Positions 17,101 through 26,035 of a stretch of DNA of 64,000 nucleotides are shown piece by piece. Source of the DNA: Mucilaginibacter lacusdianchii (lineage in GTDB: Bacteria; Bacteroidota; Bacteroidia; Sphingobacteriales; Sphingobacteriaceae). Each line of letters starts with the position of its first letter. The stretch's first letter is position 1. The stretch is taken from assembly GCF_009770985.1 (NCBI RefSeq), contig NZ_WSRW01000003.1, positions 1,022,908 through 1,086,907 of the forward strand, given 5' to 3'. The position numbers and the translations under genes are program-made. The notes under the pieces were generated by a model, which was not told the origin of the DNA, made no database searches, and was given only the letters and a program-made list of their open reading frames with translations.

Positions 17101-18364
17101 CGAAAAAATTATTTACAATCTTTTAAACAATGCCTTCAAATACACAAATGCAAAAGGGTCGGTAATTTTCGAAATGTACACTGATACGGCATATTTTCAA
17201 CCAAAATATAACACCAGGTTCGAATTAAAGAATGAAGAATACCGGGCAGAAAAATATATTTACTTTAGAGTAGCTGATACCGGCATTGGTATTTCAGAAG
17301 AATCGATTAATAAAATATTTGACCGTTACTACCGGATAAGTAATAATCATTTAGGTTCGGGTATAGGCTTAGCGCTGGTAAAAAGCCTCACCCAATTGCA
17401 CAAGGGTGATATTTATGTGTTCAGTGAGCGTAATCATGGAACTGAAATTATAATAGCCATTCCGTGGGGAGAAAGTAATTACACTTTACAGGAAAAAATG
17501 ACTACGGCGAAAGCTCAGTCTGCGCAATTGGAACTAGTTGATAATTCTGTACTGGCTTCAGCAATAACGGAAGATAAACCGCAGCAGCAAATTCAAAAAG
17601 ACGGAAAGCTGATTCTTATTGTGGACGATAACGCCGAGCTTCGCTTATTCCTGCGGCAGGTCTTGGAAAAGGACTATGGAATATTGGAGGCCGAAAATGG
17701 CCAAAAGGCTATAGAAATTACTCTGGAAAATATGCCTGATCTAATTATCAGTGACATTATGATGCCACTGATGGACGGTATCGAATTTAGCCGATCAGTC
17801 AAAGAAAAATTTGAAACACGCCACATCCCAATCGTTCTTTTATCTGCAAAAGATGCATTGGATACAAAGATAGCCGGCTTAGAGTCTGGAGCCGATTTTT
17901 ATTTTGCTAAACCATTGAGTGTTGATTTGTTGTTGTTAACTATTCAAAACATCTTTCATCAGCATGCTATATTGAAAGAAACCTATACTAAAAATTATTT
18001 GTCGGAAGCTACAGAACTTGTTAGTTCAGAAAAAGACAAAGAATTTATTAATAAGCTTTTGAATATTATTGAAGAGAACATTGATAACACTGATATGGAT
18101 GTTGATTTTTTATGTAAACATCTATATGTTAGCCGAACCAAACTTTACCAGAAAATAAAAAGTATATCAGATCAATCTGTAGCAGAGTTTATTCGTACTG
18201 TGCGTTTAAAACGGTCTATATTTATTATGACGCATGAGGATATTACAATGAGTGAAGTAGCAGACAGGGTGGGCTTGCAAAGCAGCTCCAATTTTTCACG
18301 AGCATTTAAGAAAGAATACGGCAAGTCGCCTATGCAATTTATGCAGTCGCTGAAGAATAGTTAA
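14198..18364 (+). CDS. hybrid two-component system regulator (HTCS)
   Basis: A 1388-residue one-protein two-component system. In order: signal peptide ending near AYAQ; a periplasmic sensor of two seven-bladed propellers with repeated GLSHTDANDI, GFIWIATY and LWVGT-like strands; a Y_Y_Y domain (about 690-780); one membrane helix near 790-815; DHp with H-box SHEFRTPL (His857); ATPase domain with G1 (DTGIGIS) and G2 (GSGIGLALV); receiver with phosphoacceptor Asp1186 (ISDIMMPLMDG); and an AraC-type DNA-binding domain at the C-terminus. HTCS proteins bind oligosaccharides in the periplasm and switch on the neighbouring utilisation genes. The neighbours here are GH76, GH2 and SusCD genes. Confidence 0.96.
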   Translation: MSLSFLALRLQVAAQCFLAFFAFSFCLSLNPIAAYAQPDQFRFKHLTVDEGLSHTDANDIIQDHKGFIWIATYFGINRYDGYTIKKFYNNNEPQKNAFKNRVRCLFSDDQNKLWVGTEGGIQQFDPNTETYTDFRIAGENSLTPEKIWKIGTDQIYILVNERLRKFKIAGKDLIEEIKPFSNKRVSDAAYVKNDGLWVSSNEGVFNVNKQGIVKKVVIAGATQPEIRSICVDQQKSLLFVNGNRICMARKTSGQSTFSIVNSVSIPDYKSIRQILRDARGNIWLNASSHIVMLDQQLRLKQTIKSGQGNYDLNAGSLTTLLIDRSQCLWVATFSGGVNYCDLNQKKFYTFRHDPENSNSLSGNYIRSILADGNMLWVGTMGNGLNRYNRATQTFKHFNTRSAELQLKSDNILSLTEDNKKQLWIGSYSGLQVVDPVTLRTLHPNGEKDFPDFMIENLSKDSFGNIWFGNHTNRFGVIWKNRQSIYHVKYYGEGYFILPDEKKPQILVSSTHGLNLYHIDAEGNIHGGTSYRADGKTNGLTSNYTYPICKQNDSVYWIGTIGGGLNRLKFKASGGHIIENLNAQYDIFKDVESMEIDQNGNIWMGGNGLQCLDLKKHVLVKYDKNDGLQGNSFKVGTSYKGTDGKLYFGGINGLNVFDPKEITANDIPARPVITDILINNQHPVYWPIIAGNTMLPDAVTYSRSVHLNYLQNNFVIFFSAMHYANPLKCKYRYKLIGFDKDWIYTDGKKPSAFYSNLDYSNYKFVVQATNNDGLWSTAEAQLSLTVTPPWWKSLAAKIFYCAIVLSILIGIYIYQARWYRLKKDIAIRAVNEARREEMHQHREELYQQQLSFFTNISHEFRTPLTLIIGPLEAMIRDNEDSLLQSSYQMMLRNAKRLINLITELMNFKKIADSVISLQVQHLDIREFCKGIAAEFDDIAVAKMIDFSFKDNSETSVELELKGWFDVQVLEKIIYNLLNNAFKYTNAKGSVIFEMYTDTAYFQPKYNTRFELKNEEYRAEKYIYFRVADTGIGISEESINKIFDRYYRISNNHLGSGIGLALVKSLTQLHKGDIYVFSERNHGTEIIIAIPWGESNYTLQEKMTTAKAQSAQLELVDNSVLASAITEDKPQQQIQKDGKLILIVDDNAELRLFLRQVLEKDYGILEAENGQKAIEITLENMPDLIISDIMMPLMDGIEFSRSVKEKFETRHIPIVLLSAKDALDTKIAGLESGADFYFAKPLSVDLLLLTIQNIFHQHAILKETYTKNYLSEATELVSSEKDKEFINKLLNIIEENIDNTDMDVDFLCKHLYVSRTKLYQKIKSISDQSVAEFIRTVRLKRSIFIMTHEDITMSEVADRVGLQSSSNFSRAFKKEYGKSPMQFMQSLKNS

Positions 18365-18743
18365 TTCATATGCTAGGCACTTATAGAGAATTTAGCTTGT
18401 TGTAAACTAGCAATAAGAGCCAGAGCGTATTGCTTCTGATTTGTGTGGACGTTCGTTTCTGTTAGGCTAAGTAAAGTTTCAAGTTTCCTTCAATCAAGGT
18501 AATTATGTTTTATTACTTGCGGTTTCCTAATCAGAGAATTATGCTATGTACATATTAATTAACATAGCGTACATATCCTTTCGCCTTACTTAAAAGTTTA
18601 ATTTTTCTTTCAGTACTTCGCATCAGTATCAATTATTCTTCCGTCTTTCAAAAGATGTGAAGATACAGGTACCGTCGTACTGCCCTAAGGTGCGTCACTT
18701 TCTCGTGTTGCCAATACACAATTAAAACCTAAAAATAAATGTT
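18365..18743. other. 379-bp region upstream of the GH76 gene
   Basis: Noncoding. It contains the 21-bp-spaced direct repeat at 18548-18576, described separately, and is the likely promoter region of the GH76 gene. I see no reading frame of note. Confidence 0.55.
18548..18576 (+). promoter_or_regulatory. candidate HTCS operator: GTACATAT direct repeat
   Basis: GTACATAT occurs at 18548-18555 and again at 18569-18576, exactly 21 bp apart, two helical turns, as is usual for AraC-type half-sites. A 7-bp inverted repeat (GCTATGT at 18543-18549, ACATAGC at 18562-18568) overlaps it. It lies about 170 bp before the GH76 start and just downstream of the HTCS gene. The binding is inference. Confidence 0.35.
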
Positions 18744-20351
18744 ATGAGAAAAACAAACTTTCTTAAAGGAGCCGCTATTGGTCTTTTTTTGGTGGTAGAA
18801 GTATTTTGGGGCACTGGATGTAAAAAATCGGCCGCAATAGCAGATCTGGAAAACACGAACACTGCAAACTCAGTACCGGCATCGCAACGCATCGTCAACG
18901 AAATTAATTCACAGGCAGACGCCGCGTTTAACGGTTACCTCAATGCATTTCTAATAACGCAGGGCAACACACAGTATTTTAAAACTAGTTTAAATGACGC
19001 CACCAAAGATTATTTTTGGCAACAGGCCTTGGATATACAAGGTGTGGAAGATACATATCTTCGCACTAAAAGCGCAGCACATAAAACACTAATTACTAAT
19101 CTACTGAACACTTTTCTGCAACAGAATCAGGGAACGGGTGGTTTGTATGATTGGAACTGGAATAAGTTTAACGACGATTTGCTATGGGCAGGAATTGCTT
19201 TTGCGCGTGGCTACCAAATTACACAAAACCCTGTTTACCTAACCCAAGCTAAATACGCGTTTAATCGGGCTTATGACCGTGGCTGGGATAACACGCTTGG
19301 TGGTGGCATATGGTGGGATGTTGACCATCAAGACAAGTCTGGCCTCAGCAATAACACGGCTGTAATATTGGGATGTTATATCTACGAAGCTACTAAAGAA
19401 ACCACGTATTACACCAAGGCGAAAGCTATTTACGACTGGATGTGGAATTATTTGTACGATCATACAACTGGTGCGGTATGGGAAAACATAAAACCGGATG
19501 GTACAATTGCTATGGATGCAAATGTATATAACGTTGGTGCGTTTATTAGTGCCGCAAATTACGTTCATCGTATCAGTGGATTGACCTCGATTTATGATGA
19601 TGCCAAACGAGCAGTTGATTACGTTAAGAATAACAAAACAACCGGTGGAATATTAAGTGGAACCACCCGCAATGGAACTTGGGCATCTGAATTTGCCCGA
19701 GGCATCGGAGAATTTGTTAGAGACAATAATTTGTGGAGCACTTATTATACATGGATGAAACAAAATGCTGATGCCGCCTGGGCTAAACGTCGTACCGATT
19801 TTAATATTACCTGGAATAATTGGCTCACAAGCACGCCCACGGATAACGTGACCAGCGCAAATGAATGTATAAGTGCTGTAGTGATGCAACAGGTTACACC
19901 AGCTACACAACCAGGCTTTACAGACAACGGCATTTATAGACTGACACCAAAAATGGCAAGTGGAAGCGCACTTGATATTGACATGACGACGAGTCAAGCC
20001 GATATCTGGGGGTGGAATGGTGGTAATAATCAGAAGTTCAAAGTTGTTCCCTTAAACTACGGCTATTATCGATTAATTCCGCAAAGTGCAACTACCATGT
20101 CGCTGGATGTTGCGGGTAACAGTAACGTTAATGATACGCCTATTGGGATTTATACGAGCAATAACAATTCGTCACAGTACTTTAAATTAGTGTATGACTA
20201 TGACGGCTATTACAAATTGAAACCACGTTGCGCACCAAGTAGTTGTGTCAACGTAAAAGGTGCCGGTATCACCAACGGTACAAAATGCGTGTTGTGGCAG
20301 GAAAGCCTTATAGATAATGAGCGATGGCTGATGCAGTTGCAGTTGCAGTAA
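18744..20351 (+). CDS. GH76 alpha-1,6-mannanase-like lipoprotein with ricin-type lectin domain
   Basis: A 535-residue surface or periplasmic lipoprotein: the N-terminus has a hydrophobic stretch ending in GTGCKKS, a lipobox with Cys26. Residues about 55-380 form a GH76 (alpha/alpha)6 barrel; the consecutive acidic pair Asp144-Asp145 in KFNDDLLWA is the likely catalytic pair, and GGGIWWDVDHQDK and NNTAVILGCYIYEATK are further family stretches. Residues about 398-535 form a ricin-B-type lectin domain with repeated YRL/YKL, LDV and QKF/QYF strands. GH76 enzymes cut alpha-1,6-mannan backbones, such as those of fungal cell walls. Expression is probably controlled by the HTCS just upstream. Confidence 0.88.
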   Translation: MRKTNFLKGAAIGLFLVVEVFWGTGCKKSAAIADLENTNTANSVPASQRIVNEINSQADAAFNGYLNAFLITQGNTQYFKTSLNDATKDYFWQQALDIQGVEDTYLRTKSAAHKTLITNLLNTFLQQNQGTGGLYDWNWNKFNDDLLWAGIAFARGYQITQNPVYLTQAKYAFNRAYDRGWDNTLGGGIWWDVDHQDKSGLSNNTAVILGCYIYEATKETTYYTKAKAIYDWMWNYLYDHTTGAVWENIKPDGTIAMDANVYNVGAFISAANYVHRISGLTSIYDDAKRAVDYVKNNKTTGGILSGTTRNGTWASEFARGIGEFVRDNNLWSTYYTWMKQNADAAWAKRRTDFNITWNNWLTSTPTDNVTSANECISAVVMQQVTPATQPGFTDNGIYRLTPKMASGSALDIDMTTSQADIWGWNGGNNQKFKVVPLNYGYYRLIPQSATTMSLDVAGNSNVNDTPIGIYTSNNNSSQYFKLVYDYDGYYKLKPRCAPSSCVNVKGAGITNGTKCVLWQESLIDNERWLMQLQLQ

Positions 20352-20380
20352 TTTGCATTAGCTCTCTTTAGTAGCTTTCA

Positions 20381-20412
20381 AAAAACGGCTACATAAATAT
20401 GTAGCCGTTTTT
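20381..20412 (+). terminator. rho-independent terminator of the GH76 gene
   Basis: A 14-bp perfect stem (AAAAACGGCTACAT and its complement) with a 4-base loop, followed by a T run, 30 bp after the GH76 stop codon. Confidence 0.9.
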
Positions 20413-20804
20413 TATTACTAAGTGTAATTACGAGCCCACTACTACCTTAGCCCAAAGCAAAACTGTAGATAAACAAGTTGCGGTTATCATTATTTACAGG
20501 TTTTAAGCATTCTCATATCCTTGTTGGTAGTACCATTTAAGACAGATTGAAACAGTTTTCGATCTCTTCCCTGTTCCTAAAATTGTTTATTGTGCATTGG
20601 CTAACTATAGGCAAATTGGAATAGAAAATATAACCCGCCAACGCTACTCAAGGCGCATAAACCGATTTTTTGTCTGCTTATCCCATAAAAACAATCAATG
20701 CCAAACTTTATTTTTTCTATATATTAATTTATTATAGTTCATGCCCAACGTCGAATTATATTATCTCCTAGAATTGATTTCTATTTCGTGTATATATATA
20801 TCTG

Positions 20805-20830
20805 AAAAAAGCCCCGGAATTTCCGGGGCT
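20805..20830 (-). terminator. rho-independent terminator of the LacZ-type GH2 gene
   Basis: A GC-rich stem (AGCCCCGGAA paired with TTCCGGGGCT) followed on the minus strand by six Ts (AAAAAA at 20805-20810 on the plus strand). It lies 47 bp after the GH2 stop. Confidence 0.9.
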
Positions 20831-20876
20831 AAACCAATTAATTTCTCGAACGAGAAAGATAAGGGAAGTCAAAAAT

Positions 20877-23800
20877 TTATAGTTTCACTTCGTATGTAAA
20901 AACGGTTGGCTTTGCAAACACCTGATATTGCTTTAATGGTCTTGGTCCGCAGCTATGAGAACCAACGCCCAGGGTTTGGTGACTAATTACCAACGAAGTT
21001 GTTTTTCTTTGAGGCAGGTCAATTTTGTATTCTACCGGCTCCATTTCCTCATCGGTATACGGAAGTGCAGAAACCTGCATCAGAGAGTCAGACCGAAAGT
21101 TGAGCTTTAAACCTTTGTCAGAAATCAGGTTCGCCCACCGGACATCCTCATGGTTACCGCAGTCCATCGGCTTTTCATATGGCGTTAATTGTTCTGCAAC
21201 GGTACTGGCATAGTGTCCTATATCGAAGCCTTGTTTCCGATCGGCATAGTTCTCCATCGGTCCACGACCAAAGTAATCAAAACGATTAAAGCTGGTATCT
21301 AATAAAAAGCGTACACCCAGACGGGCAACTGGTAAATTAGGATCACTTGAACTGATATCATTTTTTGCTCTGATTAAACCATCAGCGTAGATAGTATAAA
21401 TCACACGATGATTCACAACAAAGTTTTGCCGGCCAGCACCTTTAAGGTCGGCAGAGATTTCAACAATACCTGGTTTTATTTGCCTAACGGCCACTCCAGA
21501 AGCTGACCAATTTAGTCTCTTTAAACCTTTACGGTCCCAGTCTTCAGCCGCCCAGCTGTCATCTTGCTGGTGTGGAGCCCGCCATAGATGGAGCCGAGGC
21601 CCGCCGTTTACATTAAGCAAGGATTTATCTCCTCTTGTCATTTTTGTAAACGTTCCTTCTTTGCGGTTAAATGAAAGCGAGAAAGTCTTACCTTGGATAG
21701 CTATCACGCCATCTTGGTCAGTCATAGTCAATACACCTCTTCCATGATCGAAAACGGGCAAAACAGGCGTTTTTATTGGCAATGCTAACTGCTGCCAGGC
21801 AATTTCGAACCCTTTAGGCGCCCATTGTTCAGGATTTGTCAATTCAAAAGAGATCCGGATATGGTAATCTGCCCCGGCTTTCGGTTGAATATGGTAAGGG
21901 ATGCCTACTTCTTTATCCTGGCCGGGTAGTACTGAACCAATCGTAAATGTTCCGGTCTTGATCTTGTCGCCATTTTCAGTAATCGTCCATTTTCCCTGGA
22001 AATGCTTCAGGTCAGTGAACTGGTATCTGTTTTTAATCAAAAACCTGCCTTTTAATGGATCTTTACCAGTGATGGTGATCCATTGGTAAGCATGTTTCAT
22101 CTCAGGGTAATGCGGCTTCTGGACTCTGTCAGAAAATACTACGCCTTTATGGATAAAATAATGATCGTTCGGGACTTCACCAAAACCACCTCCATATGCC
22201 GTGATGTGATGATTCGGATCGCGGTCATTATATAAGCCCTGATCCTGCCATTCCCAGATGGCGCCGCCGAGCAGGGAAGGATATTTATCAAACAGCTCAT
22301 TGTAGATATCTAAAGACCCCATGGAGTTAAACATGGCATGTGCATACTCACACAAGTAAAATGGTTTAGTTAGTGCGTTGTTGTTTGCTTTTCGTTCCAG
22401 ATCATCAGTTTGGGTATACATCTCACTATCCAAGTCGGCCGGATTTTTTGTGCCGATTCCAAAACCCTGATAGTGTGTTGCCCGCGTGTTGTCAATACGT
22501 TTTATTGCATCCAAGATAGCCATGAAGTTTGAGCCACCCGAACCGCATTCGTTACCCAATGACCAAATAATTACCGAAGGATGGTTCTTGAAGTTTTCAA
22601 CGTTGGCAACATTTCTTTGAATCAGTGCCGCTTTAATCCGTGGCTCTTCATTAAATTCATCCCAGGCCCCATGGCTTTCCAGGTTAGCTTCCGCTACTAA
22701 ATAAAGGCCGTATTCATCACAGAGTTCATACCAGCGCGGGTCGTCGGAGTAATGACTGGTTCTTACATGATTACAATTTCCTTGCTTGATTAGCAGAATA
22801 TCCTTAATCATTTCTTCTTCCGTAATGGCATGTCCGTCTGCAGGCCAATTTTCGTGTCTATTCACGCCTTTCAACTTAATGGGAACGTTATTAACCAAAA
22901 ATTGACGTCCCTTTATCTCAATCTGCCGAAATCCTGTCCGGGCCGAAACCATTTCAACTACTGTGTTCTTCTCTAAAATTGACAGCACTGTAGTATACAA
23001 CTTAGGCGTCTCCGCTGTCCATTTTTCAGGTTTGGTAACCGGAATTGAAAGATCAACCGTTACCTCCTGCCCCGGCTGTAACGCCGGTATATTCTTTACG
23101 GCACTAATTCCGGACATCGGTGTTTGGCCGTTATACAACTGAACATTTAATGTACGCGCAGGCGTAGCCTTGTCCGAGTAGTTTTTGATTTTTGTACTTA
23201 CAGACAGGTCTGCATTCTGCCATTGTTGGTCAAACTTCGTTTTAACAAAAAAATCTCTGATATGCTCTTCTGGTGCACTCCATAGTGTCACGTTACGAAA
23301 AATACCACTCAGCTTAAACATATCCTGGTCTTCCAGATAACTGCCTGAGGTGAAACGATAAACCTCAACGGCAATCACATTTTCACCTGTACGCAGATAT
23401 TTACTAATGTCAAATTCTGCCGCATTACGAGAATTGACGCTGTAACCAAGCTTTTTGCCATTAATCCACAAAAAGAATCCTGCATCAACGCCATCAAACG
23501 TTATGAAAACGCGCCTATTATCCCAAGCCGCAGGTACAGTAAAATTTCTCCGGTAACTTCCCACAGCATTCCGTTCCTGGTAAGTAGTAAAACTCACCGG
23601 AGGTGTGCTCATCACCTTTGGAAAATCTTTTTTAAAGATGTAGTTATAATTGCTGTAAGCCGGCGTACCGTAGCCTTCCAATTGCCAATTAGACGGAACT
23701 TTTATGGTTTTCCAGTTACTGACGTCATAATCAGTTTTATAAAAATTAACCGGTCTTTTTTGAGGCCAGTCAACCCAATTAAACTTCCAGTTGCCGTTTA

Positions 23801-24056
23801 ATGTCATGCTGTATGAGGATGCATGTCTTTTAGCTGCCAGCGCTTCTTTTAAATTAGCGTATGGCATTAATGTCGCATGGTCTGCCTCTTTGTTAATTCC
23901 AAGACATTCCGGGTTTTCAATTTCTTTTGGAACTGCCGCCGTATCGTGCGAAGAAAATAAGTGATTCTCCTGCCCCCTAGCAAAATTGTATGCTGATATA
24001 AAGCAAACAAATAGAATAATGGTAAAGTGAACTTTTTTGCAAATTGATTTGATCAT
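20877..24056 (-). CDS. LacZ-type GH2 beta-galactosidase, secreted
   Basis: A 1059-residue enzyme with a signal peptide (residues 1-28) and the full five-domain LacZ layout: jelly roll (about 90-270), two immunoglobulin-like domains, TIM barrel and the C-terminal beta-sandwich (Bgal_small_N) from about 780. The barrel start shows NRHENWPADGHAITEEEM and ANLESHG. The acid/base is Glu503 in LGNECGSGG and the nucleophile Glu570 in LCEYAHAM. The C-terminal GRGPMENYADRK motif is typical. It hydrolyses terminal beta-galactosides, probably in the periplasm, on glycans imported by the SusCD pair encoded directly upstream on the same strand. A hairpin separates it from susD. Confidence 0.94.
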   Translation of the reverse strand: MIKSICKKVHFTIILFVCFISAYNFARGQENHLFSSHDTAAVPKEIENPECLGINKEADHATLMPYANLKEALAAKRHASSYSMTLNGNWKFNWVDWPQKRPVNFYKTDYDVSNWKTIKVPSNWQLEGYGTPAYSNYNYIFKKDFPKVMSTPPVSFTTYQERNAVGSYRRNFTVPAAWDNRRVFITFDGVDAGFFLWINGKKLGYSVNSRNAAEFDISKYLRTGENVIAVEVYRFTSGSYLEDQDMFKLSGIFRNVTLWSAPEEHIRDFFVKTKFDQQWQNADLSVSTKIKNYSDKATPARTLNVQLYNGQTPMSGISAVKNIPALQPGQEVTVDLSIPVTKPEKWTAETPKLYTTVLSILEKNTVVEMVSARTGFRQIEIKGRQFLVNNVPIKLKGVNRHENWPADGHAITEEEMIKDILLIKQGNCNHVRTSHYSDDPRWYELCDEYGLYLVAEANLESHGAWDEFNEEPRIKAALIQRNVANVENFKNHPSVIIWSLGNECGSGGSNFMAILDAIKRIDNTRATHYQGFGIGTKNPADLDSEMYTQTDDLERKANNNALTKPFYLCEYAHAMFNSMGSLDIYNELFDKYPSLLGGAIWEWQDQGLYNDRDPNHHITAYGGGFGEVPNDHYFIHKGVVFSDRVQKPHYPEMKHAYQWITITGKDPLKGRFLIKNRYQFTDLKHFQGKWTITENGDKIKTGTFTIGSVLPGQDKEVGIPYHIQPKAGADYHIRISFELTNPEQWAPKGFEIAWQQLALPIKTPVLPVFDHGRGVLTMTDQDGVIAIQGKTFSLSFNRKEGTFTKMTRGDKSLLNVNGGPRLHLWRAPHQQDDSWAAEDWDRKGLKRLNWSASGVAVRQIKPGIVEISADLKGAGRQNFVVNHRVIYTIYADGLIRAKNDISSSDPNLPVARLGVRFLLDTSFNRFDYFGRGPMENYADRKQGFDIGHYASTVAEQLTPYEKPMDCGNHEDVRWANLISDKGLKLNFRSDSLMQVSALPYTDEEMEPVEYKIDLPQRKTTSLVISHQTLGVGSHSCGPRPLKQYQVFAKPTVFTYEVKL

Positions 24057-24224
24057 ATTGTGTTAGAAAGTGAATTTTTGGCGAGGAATTACAAAGGAAG
24101 TTTAAATCTAAAAACGGCATTTGCCTTAATGTGCATATTATTTGTCATGAAATACGACTTGCTGACCACGCGCATATGTTCTAGTGCCGTTGCCAATCCC
24201 GGCAAGTTGTTAAACAAAAACATT

Positions 24225-24263
24225 CATAACAGAAGGCCCAGTTATCCCGGCGCTTCTGTTATG
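24225..24263 (-). terminator. hairpin between susD and the GH2 gene
   Basis: An 11-bp perfect stem (CATAACAGAAG and its complement) with a 17-base loop, followed on the minus strand by AATGTTTTTG. It lies 17 bp after the SusD stop and 170 bp before the GH2 start, so it may be a partial terminator or an RNA-processing site that lowers GH2 expression relative to SusCD. Confidence 0.6.
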
Positions 24264-24279
24264 GATATTCAAACGAAAC

Positions 24280-26025
24280 TTAATAGCCCGAATTTTGCTT
24301 CAGTTTCGGGTTTTGATTAATAATGCCCTGCGGAATCGGTAACCAATTCATATATTCCGAAAAGCGGTTTTGAAAAACGATTACCGGTTCATAGGTTAAA
24401 TTTCCGGCAGCGTCTGGTGTAATTTTCATGCCATATTCGGGTGAATTGATCGTAGCCGGACCCTTTACAGTGATATCCCAACGCCTGATATCATACCAGC
24501 GCTTGTCTTCAAAGCAGAATTCCAACCGGCGTTCCCGACGGATAATTGTGCGCATGTCTGCTTGATTGGTGCCGGCAGGAACAGGTGGCAACAGCACCCT
24601 TGCGCGAACCTTGTTTACCGCGTCGAAAACACCCGCATCCGGACCTGCCGCTTCGTTTTGCGCCTCGGCATAGCTTAACAGCACTTCGGCATACCTATAA
24701 AATTGGTAATTGGAAGTACCCGGAGCTGTACCCAAGCTTGTTTGGCCTAAAATAGATTCGTCCAGCGTTTTACGGATGCAATAACCAGTGTTGGAAATAT
24801 CGCTGGTTGATCCAAGGTCGATCTGGTTGGTACCGCCTATACGTGATTTGAACACTTCGCCTTGCCAGTATGATCCGTCATAAACTATCGACTGCTCAAA
24901 GCGCGATTCTCGGTGAAGGTAAGGGTGGGCCGGATCGTATCCAGATGTTGGATCGGTAATGGGTTTACCATTATCCATTTGATAATCGTCAATCAAACCT
25001 TGTGTTGGCGACGCACCGCCCCAGGTTTGCGCACCGCCCCGCACAATTACAGGCCCCATATAACCTTCACGTTTATGCCCTTTATTCGGTAAAGCATAGG
25101 CACGGGCAAAAACGGTTTCATTATTCCAGTTATTAGCAGCCAGAAACTGGTCGCGGTACGCTGTCGAAGTTGTTCCTGAACCTGTTGTGGAAATAATTGG
25201 TGTTGCAGAAGATGTTGTAAAGAGGCTGTAGGTATTCAATGCCATGATTGACTGATAAGTTGCCGCAGCCTTTGCCCATTTGGCCATATCATTATTCGTA
25301 TTAACCAGGGGACTGGCAGCGAACAGCTCAACATCACCTTTTAAAGCCAAAGAAGCGCCTTTTGTAGCACGGCCCAAATTGGCCGAGGTCTGTTTTAAGG
25401 GCAATATTTCAGCGGCGGCATCACAATCTGCTTCAATGAATGCGACGGTCGCATCTGTTGTAGCTCTTTCATTAAAAATATCAGAGCCGTCAGTATTAGT
25501 TAATGGAACTGTCAGTAATGGAACACCGCCATAATTTTTGAACAAAAGCATATAAAAGAAAGCCCTTAAAAATCGCACTTCGCCAACCCGCTGAGCATAC
25601 CAGGCGGCATCATAAGCAGAAGCGTTTGCTGCAGCATTTTTCAGAAATACATTACATTTCCGGATGTTGGTATAGAGAGACGACCAGCCAAAAAATCCGC
25701 CAACACCATTAGTAGCATTATTGGCGCTTAAAGCATTGCTGCGAATCAACGCCTGGCCTTCATGGTTGGTTGCGCCGCTGTTGCTGTTATCAGTCCAGGC
25801 ATCCAAAATTCGGTCTACCTGATTGCCGTTATTATAATCAGGAAGTGCGTTGTAAATGTCATTAACAAAAAGGTCGGCGTTGGTTTGCGTGCTAAAAGTA
25901 GATGCATCGGTAAGAACGCCTTTAGGTGGAACTGATAAGAAGTCGTCCTTTTTACAGGCACCTAAGCTGAGTATGAGTGCAGCGAATAACGCAACATTCG
26001 CTTTTTGTATATATTTAAATTTCAT
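24280..26025 (-). CDS. SusD/RagB family outer-membrane lipoprotein
   Basis: A 581-residue lipoprotein; the signal ends in LSLGACKKDD, with the acylated Cys at residue 24 followed by KKDD, a surface-export type sequence. Next comes DFLSVPPKGVLTDASTF, the usual SusD N-terminus. The body is helical TPR-like (SusD-like_3) and the C-terminal RagB/SusD part ends with the FCFEDKRWYDIRRWD and YMNWLPIPQGIINQNPKLKQNSGY stretches. It binds glycan at the cell surface and acts as the lid of the SusC channel. It starts 10 bp after the SusC stop on the same strand, so the two are co-transcribed. Confidence 0.96.
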   Translation of the reverse strand: MKFKYIQKANVALFAALILSLGACKKDDFLSVPPKGVLTDASTFSTQTNADLFVNDIYNALPDYNNGNQVDRILDAWTDNSNSGATNHEGQALIRSNALSANNATNGVGGFFGWSSLYTNIRKCNVFLKNAAANASAYDAAWYAQRVGEVRFLRAFFYMLLFKNYGGVPLLTVPLTNTDGSDIFNERATTDATVAFIEADCDAAAEILPLKQTSANLGRATKGASLALKGDVELFAASPLVNTNNDMAKWAKAAATYQSIMALNTYSLFTTSSATPIISTTGSGTTSTAYRDQFLAANNWNNETVFARAYALPNKGHKREGYMGPVIVRGGAQTWGGASPTQGLIDDYQMDNGKPITDPTSGYDPAHPYLHRESRFEQSIVYDGSYWQGEVFKSRIGGTNQIDLGSTSDISNTGYCIRKTLDESILGQTSLGTAPGTSNYQFYRYAEVLLSYAEAQNEAAGPDAGVFDAVNKVRARVLLPPVPAGTNQADMRTIIRRERRLEFCFEDKRWYDIRRWDITVKGPATINSPEYGMKITPDAAGNLTYEPVIVFQNRFSEYMNWLPIPQGIINQNPKLKQNSGY

Positions 26026-26035
26026 TTTTTTAAGT

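Larger units (their letters stand above)
20352..20876. other. 525-bp region between convergent GH76 and GH2 genes
   Basis: Noncoding and AT-rich. It holds two terminators, one per flanking gene (20381-20412 and 20805-20830). I see nothing else that can be supported in between. Confidence 0.6.

Noticed and set aside
24060..24320. 86-codon plus-strand frame between the GH2 and SusD genes
   Set aside because: It spans the hairpin and the end of SusD on the other strand, with no domain or signal; a chance open frame.
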